Of a stretch of DNA of 22,948 bases, positions 7,403 to 15,063 are shown in pieces. Within the stretch, counting starts at the first letter, position 1. Every line of letters begins with the position of its first letter. The position numbers and the translations under genes were made by a program. The stretch is taken from positions 15,122-38,069 of the forward strand of contig DDUQ01000003.1 in assembly GCA_002344885.1 (NCBI GenBank). The letters are read 5' to 3'. The stretch is from Comamonadaceae bacterium UBA2334 (lineage in GTDB: Bacteria; Pseudomonadota; Gammaproteobacteria; Burkholderiales; Burkholderiaceae_C). Below the pieces are notes generated by a model. That model saw only the letters and a list, made by a program, of their open reading frames with translations. It had not been told where the DNA came from and did no database searches.

Positions 7403-8245
7403 GGCGTCCGTCCAGGACACCCAACCAAAATGGGCAGTGACCAGGATCAGGATGCCAAACGCAATGCGGTAGTACGCAAAGCCCACAAAACTGTGGGTAG
7501 CGATGTAGCGCAACAACCAGCGGATGCACAGCCACGCGCTGAGGAAGGCGAACAGCAGACCGGTCAGGAACATCGGGGCATCCGCCCAACTCAGCAGCTC
7601 GCGCTCCTTGTACAGGCTGTAGGCCCCGGCACCGATCAGCGTCGGAATGGCCAGGTAAAACGAAAAGTCGGTGGCCGCCTTGCGCGACAGCCCCAGCAAC
7701 ATGCCGCCGATGATGGTGGCCCCGCTGCGGCTGGTGCCGGGAATCATGGCAAAACACTGCACCAGGCCCACCTTCAGCGCGTCTTTCCAGGTCATGTCGT
7801 CGGCATCGACAACGCTCGGAGCCGTCTCGGGGCGTGCCTGCCGGGCCTCCGCCCACAGGATGATGAATCCCCCGATGATGAATGCCGTGGCCACCACCGT
7901 GGGCGTGAACAGGTGCGCCTTGATGGCCTTGCCAAACAGCAGCCCCAACAGCACCGCAGGTGTGAAGGCAATGGCCACGTTCAGCGCCAGCTGCTGCGCC
8001 CGCCGTTGCGTGGGCAGCGCCAGCACCGTGCCCTTGATTTTTTGCCAGTACACCAGGATGACCGCAAAAATGGCCCCGGTCTGGATGGCGATGTCGAACA
8101 CCTTGGCCTTGGCATCGACAAAACCCAGCAGACTGCCCGCCAGAATCAGGTGGCCCGTGCTGGAAATGGGCAAAAACTCGGTCAACCCCTCCACCACGCC
8201 CATGATGGCGGCCTTCAACAACAACGTCACGTCCATGTGCTGCAC
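7400..8245 (-). CDS. uppP: Undecaprenyl-diphosphatase UppP (BacA)
   Basis: An integral membrane enzyme that dephosphorylates undecaprenyl pyrophosphate to recycle the lipid carrier of peptidoglycan and other envelope polymers; loss sensitises cells to bacitracin. The family motifs are clear: EGLTEFLPISSTGHLIL (residues ~19-35), with the catalytic Glu and Ser region, and PGTSRSGATIIGGMLLG (~168-184), with the essential Arg-Ser. Several hydrophobic helices fill the rest, and the 281-aa length is near the E. coli value (273). The start at 8245 gives MQHMDVTLLL; the Met at 8236 is an equally plausible start. The stop codon falls in repeat copy C. It is divergent from the DUF2306-like gene. Confidence 0.96.
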   Translation of the reverse strand: MQHMDVTLLLKAAIMGVVEGLTEFLPISSTGHLILAGSLLGFVDAKAKVFDIAIQTGAIFAVILVYWQKIKGTVLALPTQRRAQQLALNVAIAFTPAVLLGLLFGKAIKAHLFTPTVVATAFIIGGFIILWAEARQARPETAPSVVDADDMTWKDALKVGLVQCFAMIPGTSRSGATIIGGMLLGLSRKAATDFSFYLAIPTLIGAGAYSLYKERELLSWADAPMFLTGLLFAFLSAWLCIRWLLRYIATHSFVGFAYYRIAFGILILVTAHFGWVSWTDA

Positions 8246-8401
8246 AGTTCAGTTCAGAAAACTGAGAGTCTAAGGCCGAGACATTTCATCCCGTCGGCAT
8301 GGCGTTTCATCGCATACAGCCGCAGGCCGTCGCAACGCTCTCGCGCATGGCCAGTGCCCACGGCACAGTCACGCCCGACGCAACCACCCCGGAGAACTGC
8401 C
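8246..8401. promoter_or_regulatory. Divergent intergenic region uppP / DUF2306-like gene
   Basis: 156 bp that must carry the uppP promoter. Just upstream of the uppP start, on the minus strand, the short inverted repeat CAGTTTTCTGAACTG (5-bp arms, 5-nt loop) is followed by a direct repeat of CTGAA. Its role is unclear. For the rightward gene, a CGGAGAA ribosome-binding site ends a few bases before the ATG at 8402. I see no convincing -10/-35 pair. Confidence 0.35.
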
Positions 8402-8815
8402 ATGCAACTCACCCCCACCATAGCCATCCACATGACCGCCGCCCTGGGTGCGCTGGCCCTGGGGCCTGTGGCCATCTGGGCCCGCAGGGGTGCTGCCAGC
8501 CGGCCGTCACTGCACCGTGCTGCCGGTTATGCGTGGGTCACGCTGATGCTGGTATGCGCGGTATCGGCCCTGTTCATCAGGGACTACAACCTGCCCAACC
8601 TGGCTGGATACACCCCTATCCACCTGCTGGTGCCGCTCACCTTCGGTAACCTGTTCATGGCCTTTCGGTTCTTATCCCGGCGCAACATCATGGGTCACCG
8701 CAAAACCATGCAAGCCCTGTACTGGCAGGCGTGCGTGGGTGCAGGGTTGTTCACGCTCCTGCCCGGCAGGTACCTGGGCCAACTGGTGTGGGGACAGTGG
8801 CTGGGCCTGCTGTGA
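8402..8815 (+). CDS. DUF2306-like small integral membrane protein
   Basis: A 137-aa protein that is mostly hydrophobic, with about four predicted membrane helices: IHMTAALGALALGPVAIWA (~9-27), WVTLMLVCAVSALFI, IHLLVPLTFGNLFMAFRFL and WQACVGAGLFTLLPGRYLG. Conserved-looking features are LHRAAGYAW after the first helix and HRKTMQALYW before the last, typical of DUF2306 membrane proteins of unknown function. The start at 8402 is supported by a CGGAG ribosome-binding site ~8 nt upstream; a much longer upstream frame is just antisense to uppP. It precedes a LytS/LytTR pair on the same strand by 108 bp and could be sensed or controlled by it, but nothing in the sequence proves that. Confidence 0.8.
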   Translation: MQLTPTIAIHMTAALGALALGPVAIWARRGAASRPSLHRAAGYAWVTLMLVCAVSALFIRDYNLPNLAGYTPIHLLVPLTFGNLFMAFRFLSRRNIMGHRKTMQALYWQACVGAGLFTLLPGRYLGQLVWGQWLGLL

Positions 8816-8923
8816 GACGGGATGCCGCGCAGACGACCGTACCGAACTGACCGCACTTTGTCGACCACAACTCATTCACCACATCTCGTCCACCATACCG
8901 TTCACCCGCCCTACACTCCGCCC

Positions 8924-10033
8924 ATGACCCGTACCCAAGCCAAGCCGCCACACCGGATGCCTTTCTGCGAGCGGCCTGCGCTGCTCAAGGGGCTGGGCAT
9001 CACCCTGGCTGTCAACGCGCTCATCGCTGTCATCCTGTGGTGGCTGGGCACCGGACCGTTGGACGAGCAGATGGTGTACTCGCAGGGCATAGGTCTGTCC
9101 ATCTGGGCGCTCATCAACGGGGGGGCACGCGGGCTGTCACGCCCGACAGACCCGGGCGGCTTCCCGGTGGGCTGGCGGGCCGTGCTGCTGGTGCCGGGCG
9201 GCGTGCTGCTGGGCGTTGCGATGGGCACCACCGTGGGTGGTTGGTACGCGGGCCACACGCAGAACCTGATGGTCACCCACAGCCCCCGCATGGCCTGGAC
9301 GCTGCTGGGCATGTCGCTGATCGTCGGCAGCGCGATGACGCTGTACTTTTACCTGGCGGGCAAAAGCACCTACCTGCAAAGCGAACTGGAACGCACGCAA
9401 CGGCAAACTGCCGAAGCGCAGTTGAAGCTGCTGGAAAGCCAGCTGGAGCCCCACATGCTGTTCAACACGCTGGCCAACCTGCGCGTGCTGATCAGCATCG
9501 ACCCGCCGCGCGCCCAGACGATGCTGGACCACCTGATTGCCTACCTGCGGGCCACCCTGGCGGCCTCCCGGCACACGACGGGCGGCGGCAACCACACGCT
9601 GGCGACGGAGTTCGATCGGCTGAACGACTACCTGGCCCTCATGGCCATCCGCATGGGGCCGCGCCTGCGGGTCACGCTGGACCTGCCGGACGACTTGCGC
9701 CACCACCCCATTCCGCCGCTGCTGCTGCAACCACTGGTGGAAAACGCCATCCAGCATGGGCTGGAACCACAGGTGGCTGGCGGGCACATTCTGGTCAGGG
9801 CCAACCAGACCGACACACCCCAAGGCCCAGCCCTGCGGTTGGAAGTGACAGACGATGGGGCGGGCACGGCGGCCACCTTGCCGAGCGTCACATCCACACC
9901 CGCCCAGACCACGGGCTTTGGCACAACCCAGGTACGCGAACGCCTGGCCACCGCCTACGGCGATCGCGCAACTTTTGATTTGATAGCATTTGAACCAAAT
10001 GGTACAAGCGCTGTTGTGCATATTTATCACTAA
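8924..10033 (+). CDS. LytS/YehU-type sensor histidine kinase
   Basis: A membrane histidine kinase of the His_kinase (PF06580) class that pairs with LytTR regulators. With the ATG at 8924 it has 369 residues. Residues ~20-145 hold about four membrane helices (LGITLALVNALIAVILWWLG begins similarly; then WALINGG, VLLVPGGVLLGVAMG, LLGMSLIVGSAMTLYFYLAG). The phosphorylated His is His177 in LEPHMLFNTLANL, after a coiled linker (YLQSELERTQRQTAEAQLK). The ATPase part has the N-box PLVENAIQHGLEP and G-boxes DDGAG and GFGTTQVRERL. An in-frame start at 8822 would add 34 Pro/His/Thr-rich residues unlikely to be real. The last ~20 codons are supplied by AT-rich repeat copy B, so the native C-terminus has probably been replaced. 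The partner regulator begins 20 bp downstream. Confidence 0.92.
   Translation: MTRTQAKPPHRMPFCERPALLKGLGITLAVNALIAVILWWLGTGPLDEQMVYSQGIGLSIWALINGGARGLSRPTDPGGFPVGWRAVLLVPGGVLLGVAMGTTVGGWYAGHTQNLMVTHSPRMAWTLLGMSLIVGSAMTLYFYLAGKSTYLQSELERTQRQTAEAQLKLLESQLEPHMLFNTLANLRVLISIDPPRAQTMLDHLIAYLRATLAASRHTTGGGNHTLATEFDRLNDYLALMAIRMGPRLRVTLDLPDDLRHHPIPPLLLQPLVENAIQHGLEPQVAGGHILVRANQTDTPQGPALRLEVTDDGAGTAATLPSVTSTPAQTTGFGTTQVRERLATAYGDRATFDLIAFEPNGTSAVVHIYH
9971..10028 (+). repeat. AT-rich Comamonadaceae-type repeat, copy B (3' end of the histidine kinase gene)
   Basis: Contains TGATAGCA (AGCA at 9985-9988), 17 nt, AAGCGCT (10006-10012), then GTGCATATTTAT. The layout matches copies A and C with identical spacing. 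It encodes the last ~20 residues of the kinase, ending close to the TAA at 10031-10033. Confidence 0.6.
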
Positions 10034-10053
10034 ATTGCTGCAACCTTCCTTCC

Positions 10054-10932
10054 ATGCGCCCCACCGCCCTTATCGCCGAAGACGAACCCCTGTTGGCGGC
10101 TGCGCTATCGACCGAACTGGCCACCGTCTGGCCGGCACTGGACATTGTGTCAACGGTGGGCGACGGGCTGAGTGCCGTCACCCAGGCATTGGCGCTGCAG
10201 CCCGACGTGCTGTTCTTCGACATCCGCATGCCGGGCCAGTCCGGGCTGGAAGCCGCTGCCGAGTTGGCCGATGCCTGGCCCACCGACAGCCCCAAGCCCT
10301 TTCCCGCGCTGGTTTTCGTCACGGCTTACGACCAGTACGCCGTCGCCGCCTTTGACGCTCAGGCCGTGGACTACCTGGTCAAACCGGTGCAACGCGAGCG
10401 CCTGAGGCGCTGCACCGACAAGCTCGCCGCCGCACTGACTCACCGCCAAACCACAATTCAGGGCCCCCCGACGCAGGACAGTCTGCCTTCTCTCCAGCAA
10501 CTCAGCCAGATCGTCGCGCTGCTGGCACAGGTGAACGGCGCTCCCCACGTGGCCGCGTCCGGTCCGCAGGCCACACCCCACACAACCCCCACACAGGCAC
10601 TGTCGGTGATACAGGCCAGCGTCACAGATGCCCACGGCAGCACCCTGGTGATGGTGCCCGTGACCGAAGTGCTGTACTTTGAAGCCGCAGACAAGTACAT
10701 CCGGGTGGTCACGGCGGAGCGGGAGGTGCTCATCCGCACCCCGCTGAAAGAACTGCTGCCCCAACTCGACGGCCAGCGCTTCTGGCAAGTCCACCGGGGT
10801 ACGGTCGTGCGTGCCGACGCCATACAACGCGCGGTCCGCGACGAAGCCGGCAAACTCTGGCTCCACCTGCGCGGCCGCACGGAACGCCTGGCCGTCAGCC
10901 GGCTGTACGCGCACCTGTTCAGGGCGATGTGA
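10054..10932 (+). CDS. LytTR-family response regulator
   Basis: A 292-aa two-component regulator. The receiver domain (1-~125) has the acidic pocket AEDEPLLAAAL (Glu-Asp near 9-10), the phosphoacceptor Asp56 in VLFFDIRMPGQSGLEA, the Thr of FVTAYDQYAVAAFDAQAVDY and Lys of LVKP. A Gln/Pro/Thr-rich linker (~130-190) follows. Residues ~190-292 form a LytTR DNA-binding domain (VMVPVTEVLYFEAADKYIRV, then LLPQLDGQRFWQVHRGTVVR and a terminal RLAVSRLYAHLF), which binds imperfect direct repeats near promoters. It follows the LytS-type kinase by 20 bp and ends 5 bp before the convergent Lrp gene. Targets are not visible in the window. Confidence 0.95.
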   Translation: MRPTALIAEDEPLLAAALSTELATVWPALDIVSTVGDGLSAVTQALALQPDVLFFDIRMPGQSGLEAAAELADAWPTDSPKPFPALVFVTAYDQYAVAAFDAQAVDYLVKPVQRERLRRCTDKLAAALTHRQTTIQGPPTQDSLPSLQQLSQIVALLAQVNGAPHVAASGPQATPHTTPTQALSVIQASVTDAHGSTLVMVPVTEVLYFEAADKYIRVVTAEREVLIRTPLKELLPQLDGQRFWQVHRGTVVRADAIQRAVRDEAGKLWLHLRGRTERLAVSRLYAHLFRAM

Positions 10933-10937
10933 GCCTG

Positions 10938-11381
10938 TCAGGCAGGACGAGACACACCACGGCGCGGCACAGGTGTGGAAAACACAATGGATGTTCGGGT
11001 TTCACCGTACAGGTTCACAGCCCCGATCAACCCCTCCAGATGCCCGAGATCACGCGCGACCACCGTGAAGATGTATGAATCCGCTCCGCTCACGTGATGG
11101 CATTCAAGCACCTCTGGCATGGCCTGCAACTGCGCAATCAAGGACTGTTTGCCAGGCTGCGGCACGTTGATGCCCACAATGGCCCTGACACCGTAGCCAG
11201 CAGCCGAAGGCGGCACCTCGGCATGAAAGCCGCTGATCACGCCTGCTTCTTCCATGCGTTTCAAGCGCTCCGCAGTAGCGGGCAGCGACAAGCCTGCCGC
11301 CTGTGCCAACGCCTTCAAGGGCAGACGTGCGTCAGCCTGCAACGCCTGAATCAAACGCCACGCCTTGTCGTCAATTTGCAC
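10938..11381 (-). CDS. Lrp/AsnC-family transcriptional regulator
   Basis: A 147-aa regulator with the family's standard layout. The N-terminal helix-turn-helix is LKALAQAAGLSLPATAERLKRMEEAGVI (~23-50), and the C-terminal RAM ligand-binding fold has VGINVPQ, VLECHHVSGADSYIFTVVA and a final TRTSIVFSTPVP strand. Its start is GTG (11379-11381), fixed by a GAGGAAG ribosome-binding site 4-5 nt upstream. It is divergent from a LysE-type exporter across a 105-bp region. This is the classic arrangement in which the regulator senses an amino acid and switches on its export. Binding of a specific amino acid is not deducible. Confidence 0.93.
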   Translation of the reverse strand: MQIDDKAWRLIQALQADARLPLKALAQAAGLSLPATAERLKRMEEAGVISGFHAEVPPSAAGYGVRAIVGINVPQPGKQSLIAQLQAMPEVLECHHVSGADSYIFTVVARDLGHLEGLIGAVNLYGETRTSIVFSTPVPRRGVSRPA

Positions 11382-11486
11382 AGTTCTTCCTCAAATTCAG
11401 AATGACCTAATTTTCAGCATGCATTGCGGCACTATGACCTGAATTATCAGCTTCATCAAGCCATAGCATCCGCATAAACTGCCTGC
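11382..11486. promoter_or_regulatory. Divergent Lrp / LysE control region
   Basis: An AT-rich 105-bp gap between divergent starts. It contains repeated TTCAG/CTGAA half-sites: ATTCAG (11395-11400), TTTTCAG (11411-11417) and CTGAATTATCAG (11439-11450). These could form an array bound by the Lrp-type regulator. The half-sites are seen; the binding is inference. Confidence 0.4.
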
Positions 11487-12116
11487 ATGCACATGGAAAC
11501 CCTGATCCTCTTCATGAAGGCTGCAGGTGTGGGCCTGCTGATTGCCGCCCCTGTCGGACCGATCGGTCTGTTGACCGTCCAACGTACGCTGGACCGCGGC
11601 ATGTCCGCCGGGCTTGCCACCGGTCTGGGGGCCGCCCTGGCCGATGCGGTCTATGGTGCCGCGGGTGCCTGGGGCGTGGTCCGCATCATTGAGTTGCTGA
11701 CACAGGCGCGCATTCCCCTCGCTCTGGCAGGGGGGGCACTGCTGCTTTGGATGGCATGGCATACGGCAACCCAACCACAGACCACACAAGCCGCAGTGGT
11801 GCCCACCGCCCACGATCTGTTCCGATGCTTCGCTGGCACGTTTGTGCTGACGCTGTCCAACCCTGCAACCATCCTGTCATTTCTGGCCGTGTTCTCGTCG
11901 CTGGCAGGCAGCATGACGGGCACATTGCAGCCACTGCCGATGGTGGTCGGTGTCATGGTGGGATCAGCCCTGTGGTGGCTGGGCCTGTCGTGGGGTGTCA
12001 GCCGTTTGCGCCACCGGCTGGACCATACCTGGCGACAACGCATCAACAGGCTGTCGGGCAGTTTGCTGGCAGGCTTTGCCATTTGGCAATGGGCCACGCT
12101 CGTTGCGCAGTTCTGA
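11487..12116 (+). CDS. LysE/RhtB-family amino-acid exporter
   Basis: A 209-aa inner-membrane protein of the LysE/RhtB superfamily, which exports amino acids or related small molecules using the proton gradient. The N-terminal signature is clear (LLIAAPVGPIGLLTVQRTL at ~14-32, then GLATGLGAALADAVYGAAGA). Near the middle is the conserved TFVLTLSNPATILSFLAVFS. Five to six helices can be seen, including MVVGVMVGSALWWLGLSWGV and the C-terminal LSGSLLAGFAIWQWA. It is divergent from an Lrp/AsnC regulator, which probably controls it. The substrate is unknown. Confidence 0.93.
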   Translation: MHMETLILFMKAAGVGLLIAAPVGPIGLLTVQRTLDRGMSAGLATGLGAALADAVYGAAGAWGVVRIIELLTQARIPLALAGGALLLWMAWHTATQPQTTQAAVVPTAHDLFRCFAGTFVLTLSNPATILSFLAVFSSLAGSMTGTLQPLPMVVGVMVGSALWWLGLSWGVSRLRHRLDHTWRQRINRLSGSLLAGFAIWQWATLVAQF

Positions 12117-12198
12117 GCGCATCGTCCGTCATCCTGGTACCAACGCTACACGCACCGGACCTCTGCTTGAAAGCTGCCGCCCTCAAGACTCGCCCCTG

Positions 12199-13422
12199 TC
12201 AACCCATGCTGGCGTGGATCACATCTCGCACCCGTGGGTAGATTTGCTGGTTCCAACGGCGGCCGCTGAACACCCCGTAGTGCCCCACACCCGTTTGCAC
12301 GTGGTGTGTCTTGAGGTAAGGGCGGATACCAGGGCACATGTCCTGTGCAGCGACTGTCTGGCCCACCGAGCAGATGTCGTCGCGCTCGCCCTCCACGGTA
12401 AGCAATGCGGTGCGCCGGATGGCGGCCGTGTTGACCGTGCGGTCCCTGTACTGCAACACGCCACGCGGCAAGTCGTAAGTCTGGAATACCTTCTCCACCG
12501 TTTCCAGGTAGAACTCTGCCGGCAGGTCGTTAACGGCCAGGTACTCGTCGTAAAACTCGCGAATGACGTTGGCCTTGTCCAAGTCACCGTCGACCAGATG
12601 GCGGTACATGTCCTTGAACGACTGTTTGTGTCGCTCGGGGTTCATGCTGATGAATGCGGTGAGTTGCAAAAAGCCCGGATACACCCGCCGCATGAATCCC
12701 TTGTGCGGAAGAGGTACCGTACTGACCAGGTTGCGCTCGAACCAGTCGATGGGCTTGCTGACGGCAAGTTTGTTGACCTCTGTCGGGTTGATGCGGCAAT
12801 CGACCGGGCCCGCCATCAAGGTCAGGCTTTGTGGCTGGTCGGGGCGGTCGTCCTCCGCCATTAGCGCGGTTGCAGCCAGTGCTGCCACACATGGCTGGCA
12901 AACAGCCACCCAGTGCGCGCGGGCACCCGCCTGCGCCGTGATGGCTTGCGTGAACAGCATCAAGGCATCGATGTAGTCATCCAGGCCGAACCTGCCGTGG
13001 TGCAGGCCCACGTCACGCGCGTTGTGCCAGTCGGTGATGTACACATCATGGTCTTGCAGCAGCGTGCGGGCGGTTTCACGCAGCAGGGTGGCAAAGTGAC
13101 CTGACAGCGGGGCCACGAGCATCACAGGGGGTTGCCACGGCGCACTAGGCTTTTTGAAGTGCAGCAACTGCCCGAACGGCGTCGCCAACGTGGTTTCTTC
13201 CACAACGGGGTACTGCTCGTCGTTCACCCGGACATCAGCAATGCCGTAAGCGGGCCGAACGTGGGTCAGGCGCAAGCGCGACAGCATTTCGCTGCCCGCT
13301 GCCAGCCGCCTGAGGGGTGTGCCTTCGGTCCGGTCGAACCACAGCGCTGAACCCAGCCACTGCGTGAACAGACGGAAGGGAGACAACAGATCGGTTTGAA
13401 CTTGATAGGCCTGGTAAAGCAT
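12199..13422 (-). CDS. phaZ: Intracellular polyhydroxyalkanoate depolymerase PhaZ
   Basis: A 407-aa cytoplasmic enzyme that mobilises stored poly-3-hydroxybutyrate granules by thiol-type hydrolysis. I place the start at the ATG at 13422 (MLYQAYQVQTDL), with AAGGA 5 nt upstream. A longer frame to 13512 would read through the palindromes. The nucleophile is Cys175 in the lipase-box-like VCQPC motif, as in Ralstonia PhaZ1 type depolymerases, where Cys replaces the usual Ser. Other landmarks are ATPFGQLLHFKK, LVAPLSGHFATLLRETART, YITDWHNARDV, the LMAGPVDCRINPTEVNKLA segment and a C-terminal VGHYGVFSGRRW holding the catalytic His. A second Cys (178) sits in the box where many relatives have Ser. 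It is divergent from the glutathione S-transferase gene. Confidence 0.95.
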   Translation of the reverse strand: MLYQAYQVQTDLLSPFRLFTQWLGSALWFDRTEGTPLRRLAAGSEMLSRLRLTHVRPAYGIADVRVNDEQYPVVEETTLATPFGQLLHFKKPSAPWQPPVMLVAPLSGHFATLLRETARTLLQDHDVYITDWHNARDVGLHHGRFGLDDYIDALMLFTQAITAQAGARAHWVAVCQPCVAALAATALMAEDDRPDQPQSLTLMAGPVDCRINPTEVNKLAVSKPIDWFERNLVSTVPLPHKGFMRRVYPGFLQLTAFISMNPERHKQSFKDMYRHLVDGDLDKANVIREFYDEYLAVNDLPAEFYLETVEKVFQTYDLPRGVLQYRDRTVNTAAIRRTALLTVEGERDDICSVGQTVAAQDMCPGIRPYLKTHHVQTGVGHYGVFSGRRWNQQIYPRVRDVIHASMG

Positions 13423-13436
13423 GTCTGTCCTTGGTT

Positions 13437-13465
13437 GCTGACACGTTGTCAGCCTGTACACAGGC
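13437..13465. promoter_or_regulatory. Tandem palindromes upstream of phaZ
   Basis: Two abutting perfect inverted repeats. GCTGACA-CGT-TGTCAGC (13437-13453, 7-bp arms) is followed by GCCTGT-AC-ACAGGC (13452-13465, 6-bp arms). They lie 15-43 bp upstream of the phaZ start, right behind its ribosome-binding site. They could be operators, or hairpins in the phaZ leader RNA. The glutathione S-transferase start is ~94 bp away on the other side. Confidence 0.6.
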
Positions 13466-13558
13466 AAGTTGCGGGCCAACCCGCCGGGCGCACCGTTTTC
13501 GGGGCATGGCACAACATTTGCGTTGCCCGCTTCACAACACGCCAGGAGTCAAGCCTCC

Positions 13559-14215
13559 ATGCACAAAACCACGTTGACTATCAGTAGCAAGAACTACGGG
13601 GCCTGGTCGCTGCGGGGCTGGCTGATGTGCAAACTGGCCGGCCTGCCGTTCGAGGAGCATGTCATTCCACCGGATGACCCGTCCATGAAGGCCGAGATGC
13701 TGCTACTGTCATCGTCCATGCTGGTGCCGTGCCTGCATCACCACGGCATCAAGGTCTGGGACACCCTGGCCATTGGCGAATACTTGAACGAAGTCAAACC
13801 CAAAGCCGGCTTGCTGCCAACAGACGTGAAGGCGCGGGCGCATTGCAGAGCCATCTGCGGCGAAATGCACTCCGGTTTCGCCTCGCTGCGAGGGGCCCTG
13901 CCCATGAACATCAAGGCACGGTACACCAACTTCAAAGTGTGGTCGCGCGCGCAGGCTGACATCGACCGCATCGTCGCCATCTGGGACGAATGCCTGTCGG
14001 CGCACGGTGGGCCTTATCTTTACGGCGACCACCCCTGTCTGGCCGATGCCATGTATGCGCCAGTGGTGACGCGGTTCATCACCTACTGTGTGCCACTGGA
14101 TGCCGCCTGCACCGCCTATTGCCAGGCCATCATGGCCCTGCCCGCCATGCAGGAGTGGGTCTCAGCGGCCAGCCAGGAACCGGCCGAAATCGACGAACTC
14201 GAAGCCGAGTTCTGA
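13559..14215 (+). CDS. Glutathione S-transferase family protein
   Basis: A 218-aa cytosolic protein of the thioredoxin-fold-plus-helical-domain type. The N-terminal domain starts TISSKNYGAWSLRGWLMCKL, a form seen in bacterial GST-like proteins; Ser/Tyr near 9-13 probably stabilises the glutathione thiol. The mid segment VPCLHHHGIKVWDTLAIGEYL has the conserved cis-Pro (VPCL) and the glutathione gamma-glutamyl-contacting DTLAI (usually ESLAI/DSLAI). The C-terminal helical domain begins AHCRAICGEMHSGFASLR. The start at 13559 follows an AGGAG ribosome-binding site; an in-frame start at 13469 lies in the phaZ control region. Substrate unknown; conjugation or peroxide reduction are possible. Confidence 0.9.
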   Translation: MHKTTLTISSKNYGAWSLRGWLMCKLAGLPFEEHVIPPDDPSMKAEMLLLSSSMLVPCLHHHGIKVWDTLAIGEYLNEVKPKAGLLPTDVKARAHCRAICGEMHSGFASLRGALPMNIKARYTNFKVWSRAQADIDRIVAIWDECLSAHGGPYLYGDHPCLADAMYAPVVTRFITYCVPLDAACTAYCQAIMALPAMQEWVSAASQEPAEIDELEAEF

Positions 14216-14472
14216 GCGGCTGAGCCACTGGCCGCCCGCAAGGGCTGTCGTCATCCCTGCGCCGTCGCTACGCCACCTCATGGCCACCCCAATCCCATCG
14301 CTCTGCCAAGGTCTTCTGGCACGTGCACCAGCGCCGCACACCAGGCGCCGCGCCGCACCACCTCAGTGCGCTCACCACTGATCTGGTGCAACCCCTGACG
14401 GAACAGGGTCATTTTCCGGCTTAAAAATTGTACACAATAAAATTACATAAAATTCAAATACAACCTGTTGCA
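14216..14472. promoter_or_regulatory. OhrR gene control region with likely autoregulatory operator
   Basis: 257 bp between the GST and ohrR-like genes. The first ~180 bp show nothing clear. From 14421 the sequence becomes very AT-rich. It holds the inverted repeat ATTGT-AC-ACAAT (14427-14438), followed by TAAAAT (14448-14453), 5/6 to a -10 hexamer and 20 bp from the start codon. AATT-rich inverted repeats of this type are typical of OhrR operators that overlap their own promoters. Confidence 0.55.
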
Positions 14473-15015
14473 ATGACTCCGTCCGATACCACTTCCACCT
14501 GCCCCGCTCACTTGCGGCTCGACCAGCAACTGTGCTTTCCGCTGTACGCGGCAAGCAACCTCATGACACGCCTGTACCGCCCCCTGCTGGACGAGTTGGG
14601 CCTGACCTACCCGCAGTACCTGGTGATGCTGGTGCTGTGGGAGGCCTCACCCAGCACCGTCAGTGCGTTGGGCGACCGCTTGCGCCTGGACAGCGGCACC
14701 CTCACCCCCCTGCTGAAACGGTTGGAAGCCGCCGGACTGGTGCGCCGCACACGTGACGCCGCAGACGAGCGTCGCGTGCTCGTCTCCCTGACCGACAGTG
14801 GCTGCGCCCTGCGCGACCAGGCCGAAGACGTACCGCACCGCCTCGTGTGCCGGGTCTTGGGCGAAGCCGCCTCCGGCCCACTTGCCAGCACCCACACTCC
14901 CGACGCACCTTTTGCCGACGCCGCGACCCTGCGCCACCAACTGCAGGCGCTGGTGCAGACCCTGTCTCGCGCGCTGGAGGCCCCCACGCCCACGCACAAC
15001 CCAACGCGGTCCTGA
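14473..15015 (+). CDS. ohrR: OhrR-type MarR-family peroxide sensor/regulator
   Basis: A 180-aa MarR-family repressor that, in known relatives, is inactivated by organic hydroperoxides. The reactive Cys is Cys21 in RLDQQLCFPLYAAS, preceding LYRPLLDELGLTYPQYLVML. The winged-helix recognition region is VSALGDRLRLDSGTLTPLLK, and the wing is RTRDAADERRVLVSLT. A second Cys at 126 matches the position of the partner Cys of two-Cys OhrR in Xanthomonas (Cys22/Cys127), so disulfide switching is likely. The start at 14473 fits family N-termini; an upstream frame start at 14428 would lie inside the operator. It is 48 bp upstream of a glutathione peroxidase-like gene, not the usual ohr gene. The C-terminal ~25 residues are Pro/Thr-rich and less family-like. 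Confidence 0.9.
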   Translation: MTPSDTTSTCPAHLRLDQQLCFPLYAASNLMTRLYRPLLDELGLTYPQYLVMLVLWEASPSTVSALGDRLRLDSGTLTPLLKRLEAAGLVRRTRDAADERRVLVSLTDSGCALRDQAEDVPHRLVCRVLGEAASGPLASTHTPDAPFADAATLRHQLQALVQTLSRALEAPTPTHNPTRS

Positions 15016-15063
15016 AGCCGCATCCGCCCACCCACCGTCATTCAACTCTCTCGACTCATCACC

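Noticed and set aside
11950..12864. 304-aa plus-strand frame over the phaZ 3' part
   Set aside because: Antisense to phaZ and overlaps lysE in another frame; no motif.
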